From Frigoribacterium sp. VKM Ac-2836 (lineage in GTDB: Bacteria; Actinomycetota; Actinomycetes; Actinomycetales; Microbacteriaceae), in the NCBI RefSeq assembly GCF_013248995.1, contig NZ_JABRPK010000003.1, positions 154,345 to 218,344 on the forward strand: a stretch of DNA of 64,000 nucleotides. Direction: 5' to 3'. The notes under the pieces are model-generated. The model had not been told where the DNA came from and searched no databases. It was given only the letters and a program-made list of their open reading frames with translations. The translations under genes and the position numbers were made by a program. Shown piece by piece: positions 10,008-17,611 of the stretch; position 1 is the stretch's first letter, and each line of letters begins with the position of its first letter.

Positions 10008-10048
10008 GGAGGCGCGGTGCCCGTCCCCGAGGACGGCACCGCGCCTCC
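10008..10048. terminator. Hairpin terminator after glgX, AGGAGGCGCGG type
   Basis: A perfect 14-bp stem (10008-10021 with 10035-10048, arm GGAGGCGCGGTGCC) is extended by inner CGTCC/GGACG pairing. It begins 18 bases after the glgX stop and faces a convergent minus-strand gene, so it may terminate both. No U-tract follows, which is usual for this hairpin family in this window. Confidence 0.7.
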
Positions 10049-10070
10049 CGCATCGGGCGGCGACGCAGAA

Positions 10071-10097
10071 GACCGCCGCCCCGAAGGGACGGCGGTC
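10071..10097. terminator. Second hairpin between glgX and the convergent small gene
   Basis: Arms GACCGCCG and CGGCGGTC pair around a short GC-rich loop. It lies between the glgX hairpin and the stop of the minus-strand gene at 10129, so it is best placed to terminate that minus-strand transcript. Confidence 0.5.
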
Positions 10098-10128
10098 GTC
10101 GTGTGTGTCGGCCGAAGCCGAGCCGGGA

Positions 10129-10398
10129 TCAGGCGGTCGCGAGCTGCTGCGCCGCGGGGGCGAAGAAGTCTTCGTACCGGGGGCCCGGCGTGATGTCGAG
10201 GACGGTGCCGCAGACGACGGGCTCGCGCTCGTGCTGCGAGCGTCGTGCCCGGTCGGTGGATCGACGCTTGGCGTAGACCTCGATGCGGGCGGCGGGCACC
10301 CGCTGGTCGGCCACGTAGTGGCCGGTCACGTCGACGGAGCGACGGACGTGCGCCACGAGCTGGTCGTGGCTGAGTCGGGCGAGGTCGGCGGCGTTCAT
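10129..10398 (-). CDS. Small hypothetical protein (89 aa)
   Basis: I do not recognise this 89-residue protein. The ATG at 10398 overlaps the stop of the upstream small frame (ATGA), which supports real, coupled translation. The N-terminus (AADLARLSHDQLVAHVRRSVDV) is probably helical. The middle is basic (YAKRRSTDRARRSQHERE), and the end is GPRYEDFFAPAAQQLATA. There is no signal peptide or membrane segment. Confidence 0.5.
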   Translation of the reverse strand: MNAADLARLSHDQLVAHVRRSVDVTGHYVADQRVPAARIEVYAKRRSTDRARRSQHEREPVVCGTVLDITPGPRYEDFFAPAAQQLATA

Positions 10399-10511
10399 GC
10401 CGATGCCTCGGCCAGGAGGAGTGCACTGATGTCGATCGGCTCGGTGGGAGCCAGGTCGTGCACGAGGGGGTGGTGCCCGGAGGCGTGGACGCTGTTCATT
10501 GTTCTGCTCAT
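10395..10511 (-). CDS. Very small hypothetical protein (38 aa)
   Basis: A 38-codon frame from ATG 10511 (MSRTMNSVHASGHH; an alternative ATG is at 10499) has stop TGA at 10397-10395, overlapping the ATG of the 89-residue gene in an ATGA junction. The peptide ends PTEPIDISALLLAEASA. No homology is recognised. The only support is the overlap architecture, and neither start has a convincing ribosome-binding site. Confidence 0.3.
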   Translation of the reverse strand: MSRTMNSVHASGHHPLVHDLAPTEPIDISALLLAEASA

Positions 10512-10644
10512 CTCTGCGGCCCTGCGACCGCGTGCGGAACGGGGTGATGCGGGTCGCGTCGCCGTGAATCGACGCGTGCCCGACTCTCGCAGGTCGCCGA
10601 CCGATCGCCACCATCGGTCGGTGCATCGTTCGCAACGTGGACAT

Positions 10645-10656
10645 TCGTTCGAACGA
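10645..10656. promoter_or_regulatory. Palindrome TCGTTCGAACGA, possible operator
   Basis: A perfect 12-bp palindrome sits about 135 bases upstream of the two small minus-strand genes and just beyond the 3' end of the aminotransferase gene. It resembles a protein-binding site. It contains TTCGAA but does not match the full actinobacterial LexA box, so the binder is unknown. Confidence 0.3.
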
Positions 10657-10702
10657 GGGTGGCCGCCTCGTGGGGTCCGCCGCCCCGAGCCGTGAGCAGA
10701 GC

Positions 10703-11635
10703 TCAGTCGCGGCGGGCCCAGAGGGCCTGCACGAGGGACGTCGTCAACTCGTGGTCGATAGCGAACGGCCGACCGTCGAGGTCTGACACGGGGGCGATCT
10801 GGCGGCCGCTCGAGAACAGCCACAGGGCGTCCGCCTCGTGCACCTGCTCGATCGTCACGAGCTCGTACGCCGTCTCGTGTCCGAGGTCGGCCAAGGCGTC
10901 GAACACGGCCGCCTGCGTGGTGCCCTCGAGGATGCCCTGATCGGTGCGGGGGGTCACGAAGCGGTCGCCGAAGCGGGCGACGAGCGAGGCCGACGGCCCC
11001 TCGAGGGCGAACCCGTCGCTGCTGACGAAGAGGACGTCGTCGGCACCCCGGCGGGCTGCCTCGCGCAGCACGCTCTTGTTCACGGCGTACGAGAGGGTCT
11101 TCGCACCCTGCAGCAGCCACGGCGAGGTCTGCGCGACGTCGTGTCGGTAGCCGCGGTCGAGCGACACCACGCGGATGCCGTCGCGTCGCTCGGCGGCGTG
11201 GTCCTCGTAGACCTCGGTGCGCGCCCACGCGGTCGGCTCGCTGTCGGGCACGCCCTCGAGGCCGCGCGTCACGATCAGCTTGGTCAACGCGAACGGGACG
11301 GGTTCGTGGGCGGCGGCCGAGGCGAGCACGGCCTCGCGGATCAGGTCGAGGTCGAGGTCGGGCAGATCGAGCAGGGCCGCGGACCGGGCCAGTCGGCGCA
11401 GGTGCGGTTCGAGCGCCTGCACCGCTCCGTCCACGACGCCGAACGCCTCGAAGATGCCGTCGCCGCGCGTCACGCCCAGGTCGACGACGTGCACGGTCGG
11501 CCCGGTCGCGTCGACGACGTGCCACCCGGGGCCGTCGCCCCGGGCGCCGGCCCGGGCCCGGTCGATGACCACGAGCACGGGGGCAGGAGGCGCGGTGTCG
11601 GTCGTGGGGGAGGCGTCGGCAGCGAGGTCGGTCAC
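10703..11635 (-). CDS. pabC: Class IV aminotransferase, probable 4-amino-4-deoxychorismate lyase
   Basis: The 310-residue PLP enzyme is of fold type IV. Visible motifs are VVDLGVTRGDGIFEAFGVVDG near the start, the catalytic lysine in LLQGAKTLSYAVNKSVLREA, the DDVLFVSSDGFALEGPSAS segment, and TPRTDQGILEGTTQAAV near residue 230. This pattern fits aminodeoxychorismate lyase (folate and p-aminobenzoate synthesis) better than branched-chain aminotransferase, because the protein is short and has the EGP/PRTDQGILEGTT lyase-like loops. A D-amino-acid or branched-chain aminotransferase role remains possible. It begins at ATG 11635 as a monocistronic minus-strand gene. Confidence 0.75.
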   Translation of the reverse strand: MTDLAADASPTTDTAPPAPVLVVIDRARAGARGDGPGWHVVDATGPTVHVVDLGVTRGDGIFEAFGVVDGAVQALEPHLRRLARSAALLDLPDLDLDLIREAVLASAAAHEPVPFALTKLIVTRGLEGVPDSEPTAWARTEVYEDHAAERRDGIRVVSLDRGYRHDVAQTSPWLLQGAKTLSYAVNKSVLREAARRGADDVLFVSSDGFALEGPSASLVARFGDRFVTPRTDQGILEGTTQAAVFDALADLGHETAYELVTIEQVHEADALWLFSSGRQIAPVSDLDGRPFAIDHELTTSLVQALWARRD

Positions 11636-11840
11636 GCCTCCGACCGTACCTCGGGCCCACGTTTTCGCTTTGTGGACAGGCTGTGGAGAATTGCTCGGTG
11701 TCGAGAGGTTAGAGCGTCACGCCATCATCTGCGCCGAGATGGTCGGCATCGGGGCAGGAGGCGCCACCCCCCGTGGCAGGTCGCTAGTCAGTCTAGCCAA
11801 AATAAGGGGTTGATCGGGGTTTTCTCGGGCCGCCCACCCC

Positions 11841-11868
11841 TTGCGCGCTCAGACTGCGCAGGTAGCGT
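11841..11868 (+). promoter_or_regulatory. Possible sigma70 promoter for a small transcript
   Basis: TTGCGC at 11841-11846 and TAGCGT at 11863-11868 are separated by 16 bases. The expected start is about 11875. No gene follows on the plus strand for over 550 bases, only hairpins. Confidence 0.35.
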
Positions 11869-11874
11869 GAACGA

Positions 11875-11993
11875 GCCCGCCCACGGTGGGCGCATGGTGC
11901 CCGGTGGGCCGGGAGCTTCTTCACGGGGCGGCCCGCCCGGCACCACTCCACACGCGCCGAAGGGCCGCACCGTCGACACGGTGCGGCCCTTCG
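11875..11993 (+). ncRNA. Candidate structured small RNA (unassigned)
   Basis: The 376-base gap between the aminotransferase gene and the acidic small protein contains a promoter-like pair and then two stacked structures. A 16-bp stem with two mismatches joins 11896-11911 and 11929-11944. A perfect 16-bp stem with loop CGAC joins 11958-11973 and 11978-11993. The second can be an intrinsic terminator for the candidate RNA or for the minus-strand gene ending at 12012. I do not match it to a known RNA family. The evidence is structural only. Confidence 0.3.
11958..11993. terminator. Strong 16-bp hairpin, probable bidirectional terminator
   Basis: The arms starting CGAAGGGCCGCACCGT are perfectly complementary around loop CGAC. 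It lies 19 bases beyond the stop of the minus-strand gene at 12012. No U-run is present on either side. Confidence 0.65.
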
Positions 11994-12011
11994 TGGTCGG
12001 TGCGAGAAGCC

Positions 12012-12386
12012 TCAGCCTCGGGGCTTCGGCGGTCCGGGCTTCGGGTGCGACGGTGCGGCGTCGTGCGTGCCGACGTCGGCGGGGTCGGGCTCTCCGGGCT
12101 TGGGGTGCCCGGGGATCGAGTCGCCCGAGAGGTTGAGGTCGTCCGGGTCGACCTCGATGTCGCCACCGTCGTCGGGTCCGCCTTCGCCCGGCAGGGCCTG
12201 GACGGCGTCGAGGTCGGTGTCGGCGTCGACGGCGGGGGAGTCCTCGGTGGCCGACCGCTGCATCTCGGCCGTTGTCGCCTCGCTCCGCGGGAAGTCCGCC
12301 GTCGGGTCGTCGGCGTCGCGACGGTCCGGTGCGGTGTCGGCGGTGCCTGCGGTGCCGGTCTGGGTGTCGTGCTCGTCTTCGTGCAT
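12012..12386 (-). CDS. Acidic, disordered hypothetical protein (124 aa)
   Basis: The protein from ATG 12386 is hydrophilic and rich in Asp, Pro, Thr and Gly (opening MHEDEHDTQTGTAGTADTAP). It has two similar C-terminal words, GHPKPGEPDP and SHPKPGPPKP. It has no signal, membrane helix or recognised domain and is probably intrinsically disordered. It is divergent from the HAD hydrolase gene, with a 58-base gap, and followed by a strong hairpin. Comparable acidic low-complexity proteins are common in Microbacteriaceae, but no function can be given. Confidence 0.6.
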   Translation of the reverse strand: MHEDEHDTQTGTAGTADTAPDRRDADDPTADFPRSEATTAEMQRSATEDSPAVDADTDLDAVQALPGEGGPDDGGDIEVDPDDLNLSGDSIPGHPKPGEPDPADVGTHDAAPSHPKPGPPKPRG

Positions 12387-12444
12387 GGGCGCACGGTACG
12401 CCGCGGGGGTGCGTGCCGCATGTGCGCCGGGGCAGACTGACGAC

Positions 12445-13098
12445 ATGACGACCCTCACCTGCCGCGCGATCGTTTTCGACATGGACGGCACGCTCGTCGA
12501 CTCGACGGCCGTGGTCGAACGCATCTGGGGCGACTTCGCCGCCGAACACGAGCTCGACGTCGACGACCTGTTGGCGTTCGCGCACGGACGGCAGACCCAC
12601 GACACCGTCACGCGGTTCCTGCCCGGGTTGCCCGAGGTCGAGGCCCGGGCGCTCACCGACGGCCTGCAGGCCGTCGAGGCCGGCACGGGCGGGGGCACCG
12701 TCGAGATCCCGGGCGCGGCCGCGTTCCTCGAGGGTCTCCCGACGGATCGTGTGGCCCTCGTGACGAGTGCGAACCACGACCTGGCGCGGTCACGCATGGC
12801 CGAGGCGGGCGTGACCTGGCCGGCCGTCGTGCTGGCGTCCGAGCAGGTGGCCGTGGGCAAGCCCGCCCCGGACGGCTATCTGTTGGCTGCCCGGCTGCTG
12901 GGCGTCGCCCCCGACGAGGTCGTGGTCTTCGAGGACGCGGCGGCGGGGCTCGAGGCGGCCCGCGCCTCCGGAGCCTCGGTCGTCGTCGTGGGCGACCACG
13001 ACGGACCGGCGGCCGACGGCCTTCCGCGCATCACCGGCTACGAGGGCGTGTCGGTGACCGTCCGCGACGACGGGACCCTCGAGCTCACGCTGCCGTAG
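12445..13098 (+). CDS. HAD-IA family phosphatase
   Basis: The 217-residue hydrolase has the HAD motif I DMDGT (D12 nucleophile, D14 acid), motif II in LVTSANHD, motif III around KPAPDGYLLAA, and motif IV FEDAAAGLEAA. It belongs to the beta-phosphoglucomutase/phosphatase subgroup with a helical cap between residues 17 and 80. The cap and the GKPAPDGY sequence resemble small sugar-phosphate phosphatases (glycerol-1-phosphatase or 2-deoxyglucose-6-phosphatase types). The start is ATG 12445. Substrate is unassigned. Confidence 0.88.
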   Translation: MTTLTCRAIVFDMDGTLVDSTAVVERIWGDFAAEHELDVDDLLAFAHGRQTHDTVTRFLPGLPEVEARALTDGLQAVEAGTGGGTVEIPGAAAFLEGLPTDRVALVTSANHDLARSRMAEAGVTWPAVVLASEQVAVGKPAPDGYLLAARLLGVAPDEVVVFEDAAAGLEAARASGASVVVVGDHDGPAADGLPRITGYEGVSVTVRDDGTLELTLP

Positions 13099-13119
13099 GG
13101 TCTCGAGGCCCGCACCGGA

Positions 13120-14136
13120 TCACCCGTGCAGCGGGTGCGACCCCTCGTGGTTCGTGCGATGGGCGAGGGCTCGCGCGAACTCGCGCAAGGTCTCGTCCGA
13201 GGTGTGGCGGGGCGACCAGCCCAGCACGTCACGGGCCTTCTGGGTCGACATGACGGGGATCTTCGCCGCGATGTCGAGCCAGCCCGGCTCGGTCGGCTGC
13301 AGACGGGCCAGCCAGGTGAGCTGCACGACGGCGCGCAGCAGACGGTAGGGCACCGGCAGCAGACGGGAGCCGAAGGCCCGGGCGATGCGGTCGGGGTCGA
13401 CCACGGGCTCGGCGGCGAGGTTGAACGCGCCGCCGGCCCGCCGGTCGATCGCCCGCCAGAAGGCGTCGGCGACGTCGCTCGCGTGCACGACCTGCGACAC
13501 GAAGCGCGGGGCGAGCGGGACGAACAGGGGGCGCACGCGTTGCATCCAGCGGGTGGGCACCCAACGGCCGGCGAAGAGTCCGACGATCTCGCTCGCCGCG
13601 GCGGCCTGGAAGACCAGGCCGGGCCGCATGCGGGTCAGCGTGACCTCGGGGTGCTGCTCGGCGAAGGCGTCCATGACGCGTTCGTTGATCGCCTTGTGCT
13701 TCGAGTAGCTCGACCGGCGGACGCCCTTGGTCTTGTAGGTCTCGTCCACCCGCCGCCCCTTGGGGCCGCGCGAGTAGGCACCGACGGACGACGCCACGAG
13801 CACGTGGGGCACGCCGGCACGGGCGGCGGCGTCGAGCACGTGCGAGGTGCCCGACACGTTCGTGCGGTACATGACGGCCTTGTGATGGCTCGGCTGCAGG
13901 GCCCAGCCGAGGTGCACGACCGCGTCGGCCCCGGCGAAGGCGCGTTCGAGCGAGGCGGGTGCGTCGTCGGCCCCGACGTCGATCGAGAACCAGGTGACCT
14001 CGCCGTAGGGTGGCGTCGCCATGCGGGGGCCGCGGCGGGCGACGCCCACGATCGACGTGACCTCGGGCTCGGCCTGCAGGCGGGTGAGCAAGGCGGTGCC
14101 CAGGTTGCCCGTGGCTCCGACGACGACCACGCGCAT
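13120..14136 (-). CDS. NAD-dependent epimerase/dehydratase family protein (extended SDR)
   Basis: The 338-residue protein has the Rossmann GATGNLG motif at residues 8-14, an acidic NAD-binding turn, VVHLGWALQPSH, and the active-site YSKHK (Tyr-x-x-x-Lys) in RRSSYSKHKAINE. The second half carries substrate-binding SDR features (TRMRPGLVFQ and VVHASDVADAFWRAIDRRAGGAFN). It probably reduces or epimerises a nucleotide sugar or sterol-like substrate, which cannot be specified. The start is ATG 14136. A separate phosphoesterase gene lies 72 bases upstream on the same strand. Confidence 0.88.
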   Translation of the reverse strand: MRVVVVGATGNLGTALLTRLQAEPEVTSIVGVARRGPRMATPPYGEVTWFSIDVGADDAPASLERAFAGADAVVHLGWALQPSHHKAVMYRTNVSGTSHVLDAAARAGVPHVLVASSVGAYSRGPKGRRVDETYKTKGVRRSSYSKHKAINERVMDAFAEQHPEVTLTRMRPGLVFQAAAASEIVGLFAGRWVPTRWMQRVRPLFVPLAPRFVSQVVHASDVADAFWRAIDRRAGGAFNLAAEPVVDPDRIARAFGSRLLPVPYRLLRAVVQLTWLARLQPTEPGWLDIAAKIPVMSTQKARDVLGWSPRHTSDETLREFARALAHRTNHEGSHPLHG

Positions 14137-14208
14137 GGGGGTCTCACTTTCACGACTCGACGAACGGCCTCGTGCCGACCCCGGGTGGGCGGCAGGCCTG
14201 CATCGAGC

Positions 14209-15081
14209 CTACGCGCGGCCCCTGGGCGCGGGTCCGGCCGCGGCGGCGATGCGGGCGACGGCGGCCTCGTCCAGCACGAACACCTCGTCGCCGTCCCGCC
14301 GGTCGGGCACGCGCACCGGAGTCGAGCGCACCGACCCCGTGGCCGACACCTCGACGACGGCGAAGCCCGAGCCGCGCACGGCTCGCTCGGTGCCGACGGC
14401 CGCCAGCACGTCCGTGTCGTTCGCCACCCCGGGCGCGACCACCACGGGCACGCCCGCCAGGTGCCCGACCATGTGGTGGTGGTAGTGCCCGCCGAGGACG
14501 ACGCGGACGTCCGACGCCTCGACGGCCGCGGCCAGCGCCTCCGGGTCCTGCAGGGCGAGCGACTCGTGCAGGGTCGTCGGCGCGGTGATCGGCGGGTGGT
14601 GGAGCACGAGCACGGAGCCCCGTTCGGCGGGCGTCGCCAGCTCGTCGCGCAGCCAGGCGAGCTGTTCGGGCCGCAGCAGACCGTAACCGGCCCCGGGCAC
14701 CGACGTGTCGAGCCCGATCACCCGCCACCCGTCCACGTCGCGCACGAGGTCGAGGGGGCGGTCGGGGTCGCCGCCGAGCACCTCGGCGAAGCCCGCCCGC
14801 ACGTCGTGGTTGCCCGGCACGAGGACGACCTCGGCGCCGGCCGCTCGCGCCCACGCGTCGGTGCGGTCGCGGAGGTGGCGGTAGGAGGCGCGGCTCCCGT
14901 CGTCCGACAGGTCACCCGACCCCACCAGCAGGCGCACCCCCTCGACGCGAGCGGCCTCGGCCAGGACGAGGTCGAGGGCCTCGCTCGTGTCGACGACTCC
15001 CTGGTGCAGGGCCCCGTCGGCGAGCAGGTGCGCGTCGCTGAGATGGACGATGCGGAGGGCTCCGGGGGGCAGGGCGTGCAT
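14209..15081 (-). CDS. Calcineurin-like metallophosphoesterase (CpdA/Icc type)
   Basis: All binuclear metal motifs are present in the 290-residue protein: D-x-H in HLSDAHLL, G-D in VGSGDLSDDG, GNHD in LVPGNHDVRAG, H in LHHPPI, and GGHYHHH near the middle. The family includes 3',5'-cyclic nucleotide phosphodiesterases of the CpdA/Icc group, and this length fits. The start ATG 15081 is directly preceded by a 9-bp tandem repeat tract. It is probably cytoplasmic, as no signal is seen. Whether it cleaves cAMP, cGMP or a phospholipid is unknown. Confidence 0.88.
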   Translation of the reverse strand: MHALPPGALRIVHLSDAHLLADGALHQGVVDTSEALDLVLAEAARVEGVRLLVGSGDLSDDGSRASYRHLRDRTDAWARAAGAEVVLVPGNHDVRAGFAEVLGGDPDRPLDLVRDVDGWRVIGLDTSVPGAGYGLLRPEQLAWLRDELATPAERGSVLVLHHPPITAPTTLHESLALQDPEALAAAVEASDVRVVLGGHYHHHMVGHLAGVPVVVAPGVANDTDVLAAVGTERAVRGSGFAVVEVSATGSVRSTPVRVPDRRDGDEVFVLDEAAVARIAAAAGPAPRGRA

Positions 15082-15094
15082 GCTGCGACGCTAC

Positions 15095-15139
15095 CTCGTG
15101 CGGCGCGTGCCGCTCGTGCGGCTCGTGCGGCTCGTGCCG
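15095..15139. repeat. 9-bp tandem repeat (CTCGTGCGG-type), five copies
   Basis: Five 9-base units (CTCGTGCGG, CGCGTGCCG, CTCGTGCGG, CTCGTGCGG, CTCGTGCCG) lie directly upstream of the metallophosphoesterase start. This may be slippage-prone and could affect promoter spacing. Confidence 0.85.
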
Positions 15140-15146
15140 TCGTGTT

Positions 15147-15206
15147 GCACCACCGATGTGGCGTCGAACCACGCATTCGGGTGGTTCGACACCACATCGA
15201 TGGTGC
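15147..15206. repeat. Long 26-bp inverted repeat
   Basis: Arms 15147-15172 and 15181-15206 pair over 26 bp with two mismatches around an 8-base loop. They contain CGAACCAC/GTGGTTCG and GATGTGG words related to the palindromes that flank the DUF559-type gene. It lies between the phosphoesterase start and the stop of the upstream minus-strand gene, so it may terminate that gene's transcript. Confidence 0.85.
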
Positions 15207-15230
15207 GATCTCGGACGCGGCCGGGGAGGC

Positions 15231-15626
15231 TCAGCCTCGGAACTGGTCGGCGGGCGCGAGGCGGCCGTGCACGCGGCGGCCGAGCTCGGCGAACATGTCG
15301 GTGATCGTCGTCCAGTCCTCGTGCGTCGGCGAGGTCGGTTCGACGAACAGGCCGTAGAAGCGTCGGCCCCTGGTGAGCGACTCGACCAGGACGGTCTCGG
15401 AGCGGTCGAAGAACTGCGTCCCGTCCTGCTTCAGGGACGACGCCCGGACGGGTTCGCCGGTCAGGTTGCAGAAGCCTGCCGACGCCAGGGCGCGGGCGGT
15501 CTTGCGACGGGACAGCCGGGGCGGCACGGGACCGGCCTCGGCCGCGCCCAGGACCGCACGCACGTGGGCGAACACGAGCTCTTGCTCGTGGACGGGGTGC
15601 GAGGCGGAGGTCGGTGAGATCGTCAC
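15231..15626 (-). CDS. Hypothetical protein (131 aa)
   Basis: I do not recognise this protein. GTG 15626 (VTISPTSASHPVHEQELVF) gives 131 residues; an open in-frame extension to 15725 would add a basic, repeat-adjacent N-terminus that looks non-coding. The core is AHVRAVLG..., LSRRKTARALASAGFCNLTGEPVRAS, and an ending TDMFAELGRRVHGRLAPADQFRG. It is soluble with mixed composition. A GTG start without a strong ribosome-binding site makes the N-terminus uncertain. Confidence 0.45.
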   Translation of the reverse strand: MTISPTSASHPVHEQELVFAHVRAVLGAAEAGPVPPRLSRRKTARALASAGFCNLTGEPVRASSLKQDGTQFFDRSETVLVESLTRGRRFYGLFVEPTSPTHEDWTTITDMFAELGRRVHGRLAPADQFRG

Positions 15627-15760
15627 CGCATCACCGTGACAGGTCCGGGCACCGAGGGCGACGCCCAGTGCGGGGGCGGCCTGTTGGGGTGCGACCCGGA
15701 CTGGGGAGCGGCGTCGGCGTGCCACCGGCCCCGCGGCGGAGTAGCCCGCGGCACCGCGGG

Positions 15761-15793
15761 CGCGGCAGGCGCGGCAGGCGCGGCAGGCGCGGC
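15761..15793. repeat. 9-bp tandem repeat CGCGGCAGG, three to four copies
   Basis: Consecutive CGCGGCAGG units fill part of the 286-base gap between the minus-strand hypothetical gene and the YchJ-family gene. Apart from this tract and short GC-rich palindromes the gap shows no gene. Confidence 0.8.
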
Positions 15794-15912
15794 GCGGGTG
15801 GTCGATGTCGGCAACTCCGGGCTGGTGCCGCGTCGGGGTGCCGGAGCAGGCGTGGCGCGGGCGGTCGGCAGCAGGAGCCAGGAGTTGCCGGTGCGTGCCG
15901 CAGAATGGCCTG

Positions 15913-16344
15913 ATGTCTCCTGTTGCATCCGGCCCCGGCCCCGGCCCCGGCCGCGACCTCGACGACTCGGCGCGGTGCCCCTGCCTCAGCGGCGAGACCT
16001 ACGGGTCGTGCTGCGGACCGGCGCATCGGGGCACGACGCCCGCCCCGACGGCGGAACGGCTGATGCGCTCGCGGTACTCCGCGTTCGCGCTCGCGCGCGC
16101 CTCCTACCTGCTCGAGACCTGGCACCCCTCGACCCGACCGACGACCCTCGAGGTCGACCCGGCCACACGATGGTTCCGCCTCGACATCGTGCGGGCCCTC
16201 GGTGGTGGGCCCTTCGACGACGCGGGCACGGTCGAGTTCGAGGCGCATTTCCGGGACGGCGACGGGGTGGGCGTCCAGCACGAGGTCAGCCGCTTCGCCC
16301 GGGTCGACGGGCGCTGGCTCTACGTCGACGGCGTCGCGGGCTAG
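15913..16344 (+). CDS. YchJ-family protein with SEC-C zinc motif
   Basis: The 143-residue protein has the SEC-C-like zinc site CPCLSGETYGSCCGP at residues 19-33, then the YchJ core (TAERLMRSRYSAFALARASYLLETWHPSTRP) and a cystatin/NTF2-like sheet region ending RVDGRWLYVDG. This is the UPF0225 family, of unknown function. It lies on the plus strand alone, opposite its neighbours, and is followed by a 12-bp hairpin. The chosen ATG gives the usual family start. A Gly-Pro-rich N-terminus of 12 residues precedes the zinc site. Confidence 0.88.
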   Translation: MSPVASGPGPGPGRDLDDSARCPCLSGETYGSCCGPAHRGTTPAPTAERLMRSRYSAFALARASYLLETWHPSTRPTTLEVDPATRWFRLDIVRALGGGPFDDAGTVEFEAHFRDGDGVGVQHEVSRFARVDGRWLYVDGVAG

Positions 16345-16400
16345 CTCCGGGGGCGGCACGACGGGAGCGGCACCGGCATGGCGGGGTCGGGCGACACGAA

Positions 16401-16433
16401 GAGGACGTCGGGTCCGTCGGGCCCGACGTCCTC
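16401..16433. terminator. Hairpin after the YchJ-family gene
   Basis: Arms GAGGACGTCGGG and CCCGACGTCCTC pair perfectly over 12 bp around a 9-base loop, 57 bases after the stop. The remaining sequence to 16647 shows no supported gene. Confidence 0.65.
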
Positions 16434-16647
16434 TCCGTGACGCCGCCGGGCCACAGGGAGAGCTTCACGGGCAGGGACCCGCGGTCCGGACGACACCGAT
16501 GCAAGGCTTGCACCCTTCATCCAGGCGAACGCTAGGCCGCAGGGGATGGTGCGGTTCAGACGTGGACGCTCCTCACAGGGTCGGGCGACGGACCCCGCGT
16601 TTCGGGGGACAGGCCGAGCCCGGTCGCGGACAGGCTGCGTCCCGTCG

Positions 16648-17007
16648 TCACGGCTCTCGGGGTCGGAGGGCGACAACCTCGAGCGCCCGTACGATCTCGC
16701 CGACGGCCCGCTGCGCCCGGATGACGCCGACCGGGCCGCCGAGCACCGACAGGGCGGGTTCGTGCACGACGCGTGCCACGAGCCGTGCGCGATCGTCGAC
16801 GAACCACTGCACGGAGAGGGTCAGCATCTGCGCCCGCCCGGCGAACGCCCGCAGCGCCAGGGTGGACACCAGGTCGCCCCGGGTGGCCCGGGTGCTGCCG
16901 TCCGGTGCCGCCGACAGGGTGAAGCCGTGATCGACCAGGGTCCGTTCGACGAGATGTCGCGACTCGGCGTGGGGACCCTCGAGGAAGACGTCGTGCGTGC
17001 TGGCCAC
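16648..17007 (-). CDS. Hypothetical protein downstream of GNAT gene (119 aa)
   Basis: The GTG at 17007 lies 9 bases beyond the stop of the acetyltransferase gene on the same strand, so an operon is likely. The 119 residues are soluble. Visible segments are STHDVFLEGPHAESRHLVERTLVDHGF, LVSTLALRAFAG, LTLSVQWFVDDRARLVARVVHEP, and a helical end VGEIVRALEVVALRPREP. The regular alternating hydrophobic strands suggest a small alpha-beta sheet protein, but no family is recognised. Confidence 0.6.
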   Translation of the reverse strand: MASTHDVFLEGPHAESRHLVERTLVDHGFTLSAAPDGSTRATRGDLVSTLALRAFAGRAQMLTLSVQWFVDDRARLVARVVHEPALSVLGGPVGVIRAQRAVGEIVRALEVVALRPREP

Positions 17008-17015
17008 CGCCGCGC

Positions 17016-17528
17016 TCAGCGCAGCGGCGCGAGCATCTCGAGCTCGCGTGCCGTCGGATCGAGGGCGTAGGCGTTCGTGTGGCCGGTCGGCTCGTAGCCG
17101 CGTCGACGGTAGAACGCGACGGCCCGCTCGTTCTGCTCGTGGACGTGCAGTCGCAGGACGTCGCCCTCGGTCGCGGCCCAGGCCTCGACGCCGTCGAGCA
17201 GCAGGTCGGCGACCCCGGCCGACCGCCCACGGTGCGACGGTGCGACGTAGACGCCGACCAGCATCGGCTGGCCCGGCGCCTGCAGGAATCCGCCCATCGA
17301 GCCGACCCACTCGCCCGTGCCGTCGTCGATCGCGACCAGCGAGGTGCCGTGCTCGGCTTGGCCGCGGGCGGCACGCATCCGCCACTCGGGCTCGGCGTGG
17401 CGCCGTGCGACGGCGAGGGTCTCGCCGTAGGCGATCGGGGTGTCGGCGAGCATCGCGAGGCGCAGGTCGCGGACGCGCTGCCAGTCGTCGGCGGTCGTGC
17501 GGCGGACGGTCACGGGTCGTGCGGGCAT
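17016..17528 (-). CDS. GNAT-family N-acetyltransferase
   Basis: The 170-residue protein starts at ATG 17528 (MPARPVTVRRTT), with a GTG 18 bases upstream as alternative. It follows the GNAT fold: motif D/C strands around LVAIDDGTGEWVGSMGGF, motif A VGVYVAPSHRGRSAGVADLLLD with the Q/R-x-x-G-x acyl-CoA loop, and motif B NERAVAFYRRRGYEPTGHTNAY. The acceptor substrate is not predictable. It is followed closely by a 119-residue hypothetical gene. Confidence 0.9.
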   Translation of the reverse strand: MPARPVTVRRTTADDWQRVRDLRLAMLADTPIAYGETLAVARRHAEPEWRMRAARGQAEHGTSLVAIDDGTGEWVGSMGGFLQAPGQPMLVGVYVAPSHRGRSAGVADLLLDGVEAWAATEGDVLRLHVHEQNERAVAFYRRRGYEPTGHTNAYALDPTARELEMLAPLR

Positions 17529-17611
17529 GCCGTCACCCTGCCACACGGCGGCACGAGCCGAGGGCAGGAGGCGCGGGTCGCGTCACGACATCGCGTCCCG
17601 CCCCGGGGGCG

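Noticed and set aside
7705..10053. Minus-strand open frame joined to the DUF559-type gene
   Set aside because: The segment above 7704 is antisense to glgX, has no domain, and the true protein starts at ATG 7704.
15095..15793. Tandem 9-bp tracts considered as a CRISPR array
   Set aside because: The units are 9 bp with no spacers, and no cas genes occur in the window.
16341..16676. 111-codon minus-strand frame after the YchJ-family gene
   Set aside because: No domain, poor composition and no ribosome-binding site; it overlaps the hairpin at 16401-16433.
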